A stretch of DNA of 64,000 bases from Lytechinus pictus (taxonomy: Eukaryota; Echinodermata; Echinoidea; Temnopleuroida; Toxopneustidae). Numbering within the stretch: the first letter of the stretch is position 1; each line of letters starts with the position of its first letter. This document shows, one piece after another, positions 1 through 11,700 of the stretch. The stretch spans positions 12,943,103 through 13,007,102 of the forward strand of contig NC_087254.1 in NCBI RefSeq assembly GCF_037042905.1, in the 5' to 3' direction. The notes beneath the pieces are model-generated. The model had not been told where the DNA came from, searched no databases, and saw only the letters and a program-made list of their open reading frames with translations. The position numbers and the translations under genes are program-made.

Positions 1-216
1 TTTCTTAACTAGGAACCGTAGCAAAGTATATATGATGTGAAAGAGGTTGAAAAACTCTTTTATAATCATGCATATTCATATGCTATGAGAAAACGATGGC
101 TGTGATTGGCTCAGATTTCATGAGGCCAAAAAATATCCAGCAATCAGCGCGTGAGTTTGACGAAATGGAAAATTAATGGCGGCGCCCAAAACATTTCCGG
201 GTTGCACGTACGCGTA
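1..216. promoter_or_regulatory. Possible promoter-like sequence at left edge
   Basis: The stretch contains GATTGGCT (a CCAAT-box form), a GGCGGCGCC block and CpG-containing sequence around 170-215, which is unusual in this AT-rich window. It lies just before a tandem duplication whose minus strand carries consensus splice donors. A promoter for a minus-strand gene off the left edge, or for a + strand transcript, would fit. No coding sequence is seen. Confidence 0.2.
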
Positions 217-650
217 GGAAATCCATCTTTGTAGATAGAAATCACGTAAATGTTTGTGATTCTATTTATTTTTACACCTTCGCCTAATGCGTATGAAGGT
301 TAAAAAAATTGGTTAATAAAAAGGTGAAAAATTGAAGGTTTCTTACCAGACCGATCTCGTGTAGATCTAGGCTTAGTTCTATTTCTAGCCTTGAGGACTC
401 CATGATGATATTTTTAATATTTTGACATATACTTCTTCATCGTGGAGCCTTGAATAAGCGAGACCTCCACACCTGGATGGATTTCCCTAGGAAATCCATA
501 TTTACAGGGTGAAATCAGTTGTAAGTGTAAATTTTATTCATATTTGAAACTTCAAACGCCTAATGCGTACATGAAGGTTCCAAAAATTGGTTAATAAAAA
601 GGTGAATTTTAAGGTTTCTTACCAGACCGATCTCGTGTAGATCCCTTGAT
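217..650 (-). repeat. Tandem duplication carrying two splice-donor-like sites
   Basis: Two similar blocks (about 217-369 and 489-645) share AGGAAATCCAT, GCCTAATGCGTA, TTGGTTAATAAAAAGGTGAA and a common end at ACCAGACCGATCTCGTGTAG. Read on the minus strand, each copy ends a short conserved segment with CTG followed by GTAAGAA, a near-consensus splice donor. A duplicated 5' non-coding exon of a minus-strand gene is possible. I see no open frame that would make it coding. Confidence 0.4.
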
Positions 651-779
651 CTGTTTGTCAACAAAGCAAATGCAATAGGTCTGACCCTTGAACTGCTTCG
701 TTATGACGTACATTCGATTAGCGATGTTACAAAATGCCGTTTTGAAGAACAATTTATAGATGAAAATTATTATTCAACA

Positions 780-1365
780 AATACTAAAATTTAATACGTG
801 ATTATAAATAATTATTATTATAATAATAATTATAATCACATATTAAATTTTATTTAATATTTGATTATAAATTATTATTATTATAATAATAATTATTTAT
901 AATCTTGTATTAAATTTTAGTATTTGTTTTCCTAGCGAAATATATACCCTTTTTTCATTATTTTAGTGTTATTGACACCCTTATTACGTTATGTACGTAA
1001 CGCGCCCTATCTAGAAAAAGAGATCCTTTTTACGTGTTTTTTTTGGCCACGTATGGTATCTACTTGTCAATGAAAATGCCCCCGGGCAAAATTATTTATA
1101 ATCACGTATTAAATTTGATTTAATACGTGGTTGATTATAATTATTATTATAATAATAATTATTTATAATCACGTATTAAATTTTAGTATTTGTTTTCCTA
1201 GTTTTCCTAGTGAAATATATACCCTTTTTTCATTATTTTAGTGTTATTGACACCCTTATTACGTTACGTACGTAACGCGATCTATCTAGAAAAAGATATC
1301 CTTTTTCCTTTTTTTGGGGGGGCCACGTATGGTATCCACTTGTCAATGAAAATGCCCCCCCCCGG
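780..1365. repeat. Two AT-rich palindromic tandem units
   Basis: Two copies of a roughly 300-bp unit lie at about 782-1098 and 1099-1365. Each begins with AT-rich inverted sequence (TAATACGTGATTATAA and its complement around TTATTATTATAATAATAA). Each then has GTGTTATTGACACCCTTATT, the palindrome ACGTACGT and a CCCCCGGGCAAAATTA end. The second unit runs straight into a LINE 3' fragment. No gene is seen. Confidence 0.5.
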
Positions 1366-1740
1366 GCAAAATTACAAAACTATTGGTCATTCCTTAAAGC
1401 TAGAGAAAAGATATTCATGTCTTGATGTGCGTAAGTTTTTCTTTGCTAATCAAGTGAAAGATGTGTGGAACAGTCTCCCAGAAGATGTAGTTACTGCTTG
1501 TTCAGTGATTGCATTTAAGAATATACTGGATAAACATTGGGAGAAGATTGCCTATGATTTTGAGTGATTTTTGTGTGTGTTAACTGTTTTTCATGGAATT
1601 TTTTGCTGTCTACATACCCCTGCCAACACAAGAAATGCATCTAATTTTGTCTGAAGGAGAGCAGCAATAGACATTATACTTTGATGAACAGGCTTTTAAT
1701 CCTACAACATCGTTGGAGTAAACTAAACTAAACTAAAAAT
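1366..1740 (+). mobile_element. 3' end of a non-LTR retrotransposon (LINE)
   Basis: The open frame ending with the stop at 1565-1567 carries the C-terminal tail typical of LINE reverse-transcriptase ORFs: KFFFANQVKDVWNSLPEDVV, then SVIAFKNILDKHW. The FxNRVVxxWNSLP and FKxxLDxxW pattern is known from CR1/L2/jockey-type elements. The copy then runs through a short 3' UTR to a terminal repeat of CTAAA units (about 1717-1735), as LINE tails often do. It is 5'-truncated, so no RT catalytic motif is present. Clade assignment is not possible from this piece. Confidence 0.65.
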
Positions 1741-2027
1741 AAATAATCATATTGTGAACTAGAGGAGTAGAGCAGGGCCTATGATAATTTAATATGCCAA
1801 ACAATACAGAGAAAATCACTTTCCCACCAGTTGATAAACAGTAAAAAACATTCAAATTGACCAAATATTTTGAATGTTTTGAAAAAATGAACAGCAAAAT
1901 CTGGCTTTTCTATATGCAAAATTCTTGAAACCTAATTTTTAGGGAACATCTGGGGAAAATTTTCTGATAATTATGTATACTGCTATATCTTGCCTTTGCT
2001 AGTATCAGTTGTCTCTCATCATTCAAC

Positions 2028-2579
2028 TTAAAGGTCAAGTCCACCCAAGAAAACTGTTGATTTGAAATTGAATCAATAGAGAAAAATCAAATAAGCATAA
2101 TGCTGAAAATTTATCAAAATCGGATGTAATTAATAAGAAAGTAATGACATTTTAAAGTTTTTCTTATTTTTCACAAAATGGTCGTATGCACAACTCTGAT
2201 ATTCAACTGAGAGTCGTTGATATTCCTCACTATCTCTTTGTTTTATTTAAATTGTTTAAATCGTACAATATTTCAATTTTTAAAGATTTGACAATAAGGA
2301 CCAACTTGATTGAACCACAAAATGTTAAAACAAAGGTAATTCCACATGTTCAGGGAGGAATGATACTTTGTTTCTCATGACAAAAGAAATAGTGAGTGGG
2401 TAATGTCATCATTCCCCTCATTGGCATACCACCCAGGACGTGTATATAACTGTTTGTGAAATCAAGCGAAACTTTGAAAATGTGATCTCAGAATTAGATG
2501 ATATTTTCAGTGTTTTGCTTCTTTGATTTGTCTCTTTTTATTCAAATCAACTTTTGGTTAGGGTGGACTTGTCCTTTAA
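2028..2579. mobile_element. TTAA-flanked MITE, family 1 (copy 1)
   Basis: TTAA at 2028-2031 and 2576-2579 flanks a palindromic element. The termini are AGGTCAAGTCCACCC on the left and, in complement, AGGACAAGTCCACCC on the right. Subterminal sequence also pairs, including TTGATTTGAA and AAAATCGGATGTAA-like blocks. There is no coding capacity. TTAA duplication is known for the piggyBac and Kolobok superfamilies, so this is a likely non-autonomous member. It lies just upstream of the FTCDNL1-like start codon. Confidence 0.75.
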
Positions 2580-2676
2580 ATGTGCAAGGTATCCCTGGAT
2601 AGTGTTGGATAGTGTATGATGATATTTAGTATTATATCTTTTGTAACCTTTTTTACTTTGATTCGATATAGATCCA

Positions 2677-2779
2677 ATGATGTCTTCGAGAGGGCTAGGA
2701 ATATGTCTTTTGAACGTTTCAGAAGCAAGAAACCGCCTCATCATTGAGAATATTGCTTTAGCAGCTACAAGATCTACTG
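2677..2779 (+). CDS. FTCDNL1: FTCDNL1-like exon 1
   Basis: This coding exon opens with ATG ATG and encodes SRGLGICLLNVSEARNR and IIENIALAATRST. It ends with a single leftover base before the donor GTGAGT at 2780. The LLNVSEAR stretch is the conserved first strand and loop of the formiminotransferase N-terminal subdomain. Confidence 0.87.
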
Positions 2780-5700
2780 GTGAGTATAATGTACCTAGAT
2801 GTCTGTGATATTTAATCGATCAACCACCTGATGTTACAGTGGAGGTCACATCCAAGTTGTCACTCCAAACGCGTGTAAATGCAGGGGCCGCGGAACGGTT
2901 TTCAAAGTGGGGGGGCTGACCATGCAAAAAATCACAATCATTTGGTAATTTTTACGTTTTTGCACACGGTTTTGGAAAAAAGTGGGGGGCTGAAGCCCCC
3001 CCAGCCCCCCCCCCCCTGCTTCCGTGGCCCCTGAAATGCATCAAGATCTGACCTCCAATGTACAAATATCCTTACAGCATTTTGTGTTGTACAACGCCTA
3101 CTTAGCTTGTTGTACGCGAGCAAATGGGAGGCTGAATGTCAAACATTCGTACCGTTGCACAAAATACGTACCATCCAAAATGTACCTTTGCACGGCTTGA
3201 GGAGGTGACGTCACAATACGATTTAATTCATTGCGCTCAGTAAAAATGACCAATACGCGTATAAGCCTGCTTGCTAAATGCGCAAGGCTGCCCAAGGTTA
3301 TGTGCGCTTGTGGGATTTTGCTTTCGGCTTTCGGTATTTTTGCTCCCTTATCATAGATTAATACTATAGGGATAAACTCTTTGTTTTTTCATATTTCCGA
3401 GGCGTTGTACAACACAAATAGCAAATATTCTTATTCGTGCAATGGTGCGAGATTTCGCATTCGATGAAAGAAAGAAACGCTCTATTCAACTCGGCTAACG
3501 CCTCGTTGAATAGAGCATCTTTCTTTCACCTCATGCAAAATCTCGCACCATCGCACTCATGCCTATTCGCTATTTGTATACTATCTGCTATTAGTCAGGT
3601 AGATATGATCAAAAATATTGCATGACCGTCAAGTTGGGTATGACTGATTTTTTTGCTGGAAGCTGTAGTATGGGGTGTCTACTTCAAGAATCTGACTGGT
3701 GCCACCTGGGCACCCTTGGGCATTTTTTTATTGACGTCATAGGCCATGCCCACTTTTCCTGTTTCAGCCGGAGAACAATGGAATCAGCGGACCAAATCTA
3801 TTGTTCTCTGGTTGAAACAGGTAAAAGTGATTCAAAGAATGGTGACTGGTACTGCACCTCTTAAATATGAATTTCTTATTTCAAGGAATAAACATGTCAT
3901 GTTTGGTATCAAATTAAAGCTAAGGAAAAATCACATGTAAATTAATGGATAACTGGACATTTAAATCAGGCATAGGTTGGTTTAAGGTCATAAAAGGTCA
4001 AATTGCCTTACAAATGTAAGTAATACATATAATGTGGAACATATCATGTTTTAAATACAAACAAGTTGGATATTATGTGAATTTATTGGCAAAGGTTAAG
4101 CTGAGGGTGTGCATATTAAGAATCCGACCGCTGCTACTTTGGTATCTTGAGGAATTTTATTTTTGTGACGTCATAAACCACACCAGCTTTCTTACATTCC
4201 TCTTAGCTGAATAAACATATCATGTTTGATATCGAATTAAATCAAATTAAAAATAAACTCCACATATATGAATCACTAGGCATTTAAACCTTTTCCAGGT
4301 CAATTAATTGTAATTTAAAGTTATAAAAGGCTAAACAGGGCCACAAATATAATTAATGCAACATATAAAGTGGAATATCTCATGCTTGGTTGAGGGTGTG
4401 TGTATTAAGGATGTGACGGGTTCTATCTCCTCACCCTTTGGCAATTTCAATTTTCTGACGTCACGAACCACGCCCACTTTTCACATAGACCTAAAAGTAA
4501 CTATGGCAGAATGTGACACTTTAAAGAATAAACCTATCATGTTTGGTAACTAATTAAGCTTGTGGCAATTAAAATGCAAATATAAAAGTAAGAAGAGATT
4601 ATATACACAACAAGATCATCTAAAGTACAGTTATGTTTATGGCAGGTCAAATGATGTCTGACAATGTAACTTTAATCATAACATTTATATAAGCTTGGTA
4701 TCATATCACTAATTTTCCTACATGAAATATAACTGCACTGTGTTTTTTATTATGTTTTTAGTTGTAAAAACATATTAACTATTATCAAGGACAGAGTCAT
4801 ACATGGTAAATAATGTTCTACACACAATTTCCCGTTTAAGATAAATCATGTTGGAGCCACCTAAGAAAATAACTTCTACAAATTTGACACGTTACCATGT
4901 TTACGTCATCTTTAATAACTCCACTACATTTTGTTCTCTCATTCATCTTCCAGACTGATTTCCCCCTTTTTAATCTCAACTGCATTTTCAGTTAAATTCT
5001 TTGTATTTAGAATGACACAATGTTAGGCCTATTCACATATGATACACGATAAGTGGCAAATGCTTACCCTACAGCATGGTGGCCCCGATTTAAATCCACA
5101 TGGACCAAGTTCTGATAATTACTTGGGAGTAACTAATGTGCTATGAACAGGTACAGGAGTGCCCTCCTAACTTATACTTCCCATCCATACATGGGAGGCA
5201 AGTTGCAGGGGAGTTATTCTGATCAGTTGCTCTCTAGATAAAGCTCCTGAGGGAAAGCACCTTTGATAATCATGCTCTATTGCTGACTTGTCAGTTGGTG
5301 GTAGGCTCATGATCTTTGAAGCATCTGTCTTCTTGCTAAATAATGTGAAGTAGTGCCAAGTGATTTAAGAGAGACCGTTACATTTGTTATTTTAGTTAAG
5401 AAAGATGAAAAGTATAAATATTACACCTTTAATTGATCCAGTCCACTATTTCTGCATCGGACTCTAGATTAAGATCTTTTTCGAGCAGCAAGTTTTGAGT
5501 GGAAAACTTTCCCAATTGCCAAATTGACACAACATGGTATCACAACCTGATAGCCGGGAATTATCTGTGCAAAGCTAGCATTTTTCTCCAAACTTCAATG
5601 CCATACCTTTAATGTCAATCACTTTTCCATCAGTATGCAAAAGACTTGTAAACCCAAAATGAGAACACTGGTAGAAAAGAAATATCAGTTTCGTCAGAGA

Positions 5701-8700
5701 AATATTATATGCTTCTACTGCCATTACATCTTCAGAAGATAGCTGATAAAACATGGAACAGGATATTGGGCCTACCCGTACTTGTTCATGACACAGTGGT
5801 TGTTCCCAAGGAATTGAAAGAACTTCCTTGTCGATACAGGTCAGCGTCACCCTGTTCTATGAGTTTTAAGGATTAATGCAATAGCTGGTCGGCCATCGAA
5901 TCATATATTCACAGTTCATACTGCAAGTGTGAATCGAAGTAACACAGCTCTGGCAGAGGCATGTAGTTGAGATTGTTGGTAAAGGGGAATCCTTTAACAG
6001 GGTGCTACATAAGCACTTGCCCGATTGCCCGGGGCAAGTAAAAGTTAGAGTCGGGCAAGTGTTTTGAAGTAAAGACCAAAACTACTTGCCCAAATCGGGC
6101 AAGCAAAATTCTCACAGTAGAATGACCAATATTTGGGTCGATATGATATGATATTGACCCTAATTTTGGTCATGGCAGGCAAGATAAAATCACTTTGGAA
6201 AAAGAAATGCAATAACAAGGTAGATTAGTTCATGTCAAAAGAGAGAAAAAGGCCAATGGCTTATAAAACCACAAAACTTTCTTTTGAAGAGGAAAAAATG
6301 ATTTTTTTTCAAGGATTTTTTCGGGCAAGTGAAATAGATTTGTGGGCAAGTATATTCAAACTATTTAAAAATTTACTTGCCCGACCAGGCAAGTGCTTCT
6401 AAAAAGTTATGTAGCACCCTGTTTAAGCATCTGGTGGAAGAGGTATGGTACAGAAGGTGGTTGTTAGAGGAATATAACAGGACATGATGTAAAATGTTAA
6501 ATTGGTGTAGATTATGTGGAATCACATGAAATGATTTGATACAAAATGATTTATTAAACGTTTTGTTTAAAGTCCTGTTAAACTCGCGCGATTGTCAACC
6601 TTTCATGTGTGTAAATGACCTAAAGGTTACCTCTACATAGTACATGTGCTGCATTTTTTGTAACCTTTAAATATACATTCCATTTTCAATAAGCTTTAAT
6701 TTGATACCAAACATGATGTTTATTTTGCACACTAGATAAGTCATAATTAAGAGGTTGACTTATGTGAAAAGGATGGTGTGGTTTATAACGTCAGAAAATG
6801 ACGTTGCCCAAGGTTGCCAAAGTAGCCTTTGTCAGATTCTTAATCTGCACATCCTCAACATAACTCTCAACCAAAAATAGACCTACATAAATAATGCCCA
6901 CCTTTTTTAAATTCCAAACATGATATGTACCACATTATATGTTGCATTACTTACATTTGTGACCCAATTTGACCTTTTATAACCTTAATGACCTTTAATA
7001 GCCCTGGACACGTTTTAAATGCATAGCAATTCATATTATGTGGATTTTATTTTGCATTTTATTTAATGTGATTTCAAAATTGATGTTTATTCCGCTAAAT
7101 AGAAAAGTCATATTTAAGAGGAATATAACTGAAAGTTGGAGTGGTTTATGACGTCAGAATAATAAAATTCCTCAAGATGCCAAGGTAGCATCCATTGGAT
7201 TCTTAATATGCACACTCTCAAACTTAACCTTTGCAAACAATGCATATAATACCTAACTTGTTTGTATTTAAAGAATGGTATGTTCCGCATTATATGTCTT
7301 ACTTACATTTGTAAGGCAATTTGCCCTTCTATGACCTTAACTGACCTATGCATGATTTAAATGCCCAGTTATTCATATATTTGCATTTGATTTTTCATGA
7401 GCTTTAATTTGATACCAAACATGACATGTTAATTCCGTAAAGTATGAAAATCATATTTAAGAGGCGTATGTGAAAAAGTGGGTGTGGCCTATGACGTCAA
7501 TAAAAAAAAATGCAAAAGGGCGCCCAGGTGGCACCCATCGGATTCTTGGAGTAGACACCCTATACCTTAACTTCCAGCCAAAAAATTGCAGTCATACCCA
7601 ACTTGACGGTTATGTTGGGGTTCTACTTGACTATATTGCAGGGGTTCTCAAACTACGGCCCACGGGCCGGATCCGGCCCGCGAGACGATGCTGGTTTTTT
7701 TTTAATCACTTTTAAGTCACAATATGAAACATAGCTCAATATGATTACATTGTGTATCAATGTAGACCTAACCGTAATAAAAGTAATGGCAGTCAAATTA
7801 ATTTGACTTTTAAACAAAGTTCAGTGGAGTCTTTTCTGTCTGTTTGATTTACTTTCTTATTAGATGACCAGCGCTGTTCTCACCATGTTTGGATCTACAT
7901 ACAGGTGCAAAAGTGCATATTCCACAATGAACATTTTAAAGAACTAACTCATACCGAAGTACCTTGACAGGGGCCCCGGAACGGTTTTGAAAGTGGGGGG
8001 GGGGGGGAGGGGGGCTGGCCATGCAAAAAATCACAATCATATGGTCATTTTTACGTTTTTGTACATGGTTATGGAAAAAAGTGGGGGGGGGGGGGCTTCA
8101 GCCCCCCCCTCGCTTCCGCAGCCCCTGCTTGACCAGTGAACATTTGCACCAGTGCCTTCGTCTGGCAATTACACCTTTTGTGCCAAGGTTCAAGCAACTT
8201 GTTGCTGACAGACAGTGTTATTTTTCCCATTGAGAGTGACTAGGAGATGACCCCCTTATTAGAGTCTACAACAGACATGCTCTATTATTCAATCTACTTT
8301 GAATACAAAAAATATTGATACTTCAAGACATTATCTGTCTCCCCAGTACCAGGTATGTATAGGTATAATCTAGATTCCACTTCACCCTGGCCCTTTCAGG
8401 TTTACTTGGAGTCTCATCTGGCCCTTCAAAGAAAAGGTTTGAGAACCCCTGCTATATTGTATATATAGCAGTATGCAAGTATATCAGTATGCAAGTATGC
8501 AAGTAGCAAATCAACTTATTCCTGGGTTACTTTAATTGTCCTTTAAATTTTACATGTTTTTAAAAAATTTATATCAGGTTCATCTGGAATCCTGTCATCA
8601 GTTCTGAATATCTTCCAAGACATTGATTACAATCGATCAGTGTTGACCATAGCAGCCCCAATCAACAACCTGAAGGCCGCTGTGTGTGGGGCATGTGCAG

Positions 8701-11700
8701 AAGCTTACAGGTAGGTGTATGTGTGGTGGGTGGGGAGGGGGGGGGGGGGTTGCTTCACAAAGATTTAAGTTTGACTAAAAACTATTTCACAAAGATATAA
8801 GTTGGACTGAAAATTCGCAGTTGAATTTTTGTACTACGAGGCCTTGATCACCACAATGGTCAGATAGTGCACTGGGGATGTGCCCTACAGCCAGCCCGGC
8901 CATCAATGATATTACCTCTAATAACATGCTCATTGGTGCATATTGAGTCATGTTTTTGTGAAACCCTACCCTGATCTTAGTGCATATACCCATCTGATAA
9001 CAAAATTGAAATCCCTTTGAAAAATAGTCATGCAATTATTCAATAGATACAGTGTACATAAGTTTACTTAAAGGGATGGTCCAGGCTGAAGATATTCAAA
9101 TCTCAATTTAAGTAGAGTAAAATTCACAAAGCAAAATGCTGAAAATTTGATCACTATCGGATAACAACGAAGTTATTGAATTCTAAAGATTTGCATTATT
9201 CCGGTGAAACAGTTCTAAGCATGTCTTTATGAGTATTCATTAGGTGGGCTGATGTCATATCCCCACTTGTTCTTTTTTATTTTATTATATGAACTTAGGT
9301 TTATTCAAAAATTTTATACAAAAAAACAAAATTAATTGGATTGACAATTTATTAAGTGCATTAGTTATTCATTGCTGCAACTTATTTCATCATAATGGAG
9401 ACACATCATTTACACATGTATAAAAAAATGAAACAATTATGATTTCATGTAATAACATAAGAAATAAAAGTGGGGATATGACATCATCAGCCCACCTAAT
9501 GAATATTCATGACGATGTGCATATGCCAGTAACTGTTTTCACAAAATATTGATAAAATAAAACTCAATAACTTTGTTATTTGTCATCCAATTTTGATGAA
9601 ATTTTCAGCATTTTGCTTGGTGAATTTTACTCTGTTTATTTAGATATAAATATTTTCAGCCTGGACCATCCCTTTAAGAGCAATATGCCTTATTTTATAG
9701 AAACGGAATAAGTTACTGATTCAGTAAACAACCAATTAACACACAAAAAAGGAATATAATCTTAATCAAACAAAGGTGAGTACTTATTATGTTATTATGG
9801 ACCAATTTTATTGTGAAACTGTATGTGACATTGGTAAATGCCTTCATTTCTGTATGACCTGTTTGATGATGTTTCTCTTCAATTACCATGCTGTAGGCAG
9901 ATAGACTTGTCAAAACAAGAAGGAGTTCACCCAAGACTTGGTGCTGTGGATCTTATTCCTATTTATCCGTTGATGTCATCTGTCTCACTCAAAGAATGTG
10001 GAGAGGTTGCATATTGTAAGCATAGATAGGGGGTCGGTCGCAGAGAGTATTGTGTTAAAAGGAGAATGAAACCCTTGGAACAATTTAGCTTGTATAAAAA
10101 CACAAAAATCAAAGAATTAAATCAATGAAGGACAAACAATAAGAAAGTTATGATCCTTTGATGTCAAGAACACTAATGCTATGGAGATCCTCCCATTGGC
10201 AATGCGAACAAGATCTGTGATGTCAAACAAGTACAACTCTCCACTTTGCACACTGAAAATATACCCAAAACCTATTTGTTCTCGTTCTAATTATAATACA
10301 TATTGTCTATATATTTTATGAAACCTCTATTGCATGTCCTGTCATGAAAAGACCTATTGATCTGTGGATAAACATGAAAAAAGTGACAATTTAACTAAAA
10401 TAAATAAGGAGTTATACAAGTGTGACAACACAAATCCTAGATGCATTGCCAACGGGAGGATGTTAATATCATTAGTGATCTCGACATTCATATGCTCTTA
10501 TTTTTGTCTCACCTGCATAGCAGAGTGAGACTATAGGCGCCGCTTTTCCGACGGCGACGGCGGCGGCGACGGCGGCGGCGGCGGCGGCGTCAACACCAAA
10601 TCTTAACCTGAGGTTAAGTTTTTGAAATGACAGCATAACTTAGAAAGTATATGGACCTAGTTCATGAAACTTGGCCATAAGGTTAATCAAGTATTACTAA
10701 ACATCCTGCCTGAGTTTCATGTCACATGACCAAGGTCAAAGGTCATTTAGGGTCAATGAACTTAGACCATGTTGGGGGAATCAACATCAAAATCTTAACC
10801 TAAGGTTAAGTTTTTGAAATGTCATCATAACTTAGAAAATATATGGACCTAGTTCATGAAACTTATACATAAGGTTAATCAAGTATCACTGAACATCCTG
10901 CATGAGTTTCACGTCACATGACCAAGGTCAAAGGTCATAGGGTCAATGAACTTTGGCCGAATTGGGGGTATCTGTTGAATTACCATCATAACTTTAAAAG
11001 TTTATGGATCTGATTCATGAAACTTGGACATAATAGTAATCAAGTATTACTGAACATCCTGTGCAAGTTTCAGGTCACATGATCAAGGTCAAAGGTCATT
11101 TAGGGTCAATGAACTTTGGCCAAATTGGGGTATTTGTTGAATTACAGCCATAAATATGAAAGTGTGTTGGTCTAGTTCATAAAACTTGGACATAAGAGTA
11201 ATCAAGTATCACTGAACATCCTGTGCGAGTTTCAGGTCACATGATCAAGGTCAAAGGTCATGTAAGGTCAAAGAACTTTGGCCTTGTTGGGGGTATTTGT
11301 TGAATTGCCATCATATCTCTATAAGTGTATTGGTCTAGTTCATAAAACGTGGAAATACGAGTAACCAAGTATCACTGAACATCTTGTGCGAGTTATAGTA
11401 GTTTTCAAAATCAGCACCGCTGCTATATTGAATCGCGTGATGCAGGTGAGACGGCCAGAGGCATTCCACTTGTTTGTATTGTTTACTCATTTTTTCTCAA
11501 ACCTTTGTTGATTTGTTTCTTTGATTTTTTTTGTTTTCACACAACTTGTTCCAAGGCTTTCATTAAATGCCCCACCTCAATAAAACTTTCAATTAAGTTT
11601 CTCACCCTATTCACGAGGTTCAAAATGTGTGGGTTTGATTGGGTAAAAATCAAGTTGTCTTTAAGTGCAGCTGTCTGTTTAAGTATTTTGAATTTGAAAT

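Larger units (their letters stand above)
3618..7612. mobile_element. 4-kb foldback element with TGACGTCA-bearing tandem units
   Basis: The left arm (about 3618-4585) and right arm (about 6665-7612) are inverted copies. The outermost shared sequence is ACCGTCAAGTTGGGTATGAC. Within each arm, units of about 300-430 bp repeat: AATAAACATGTCATGTTTGG, AAGGTCATAAAAGGTCAAAT, then an octamer TGACGTCA followed by a CCACNCC-like stretch. TGACGTCA is exact at 3732, 4166, 4456, 7149 and 7492, with the variant TAACGTCA at 6786. The 2.1-kb spacer holds a decayed ORF and a MITE. The whole element lies in intron 1 of the FTCDNL1-like gene. No encoded transposase is seen. Confidence 0.7.

Noticed and set aside
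1241-1365. N-terminal part of the LINE-bearing frame
   Set aside because: This part lies in the AT-rich tandem unit. Only the sequence from about 1366 matches a LINE tail.
3437-3940. Overlapping + frames near the left foldback arm
   Set aside because: They derive from the hairpin and foldback repeat sequence and show no protein-like motif.
10548-10590. CGG/GACGGCGG tract as a coding polyglycine or polyalanine stretch
   Set aside because: It is a fixed part of the dispersed GTCTCACCTGCA repeat and no ORF extends from it.
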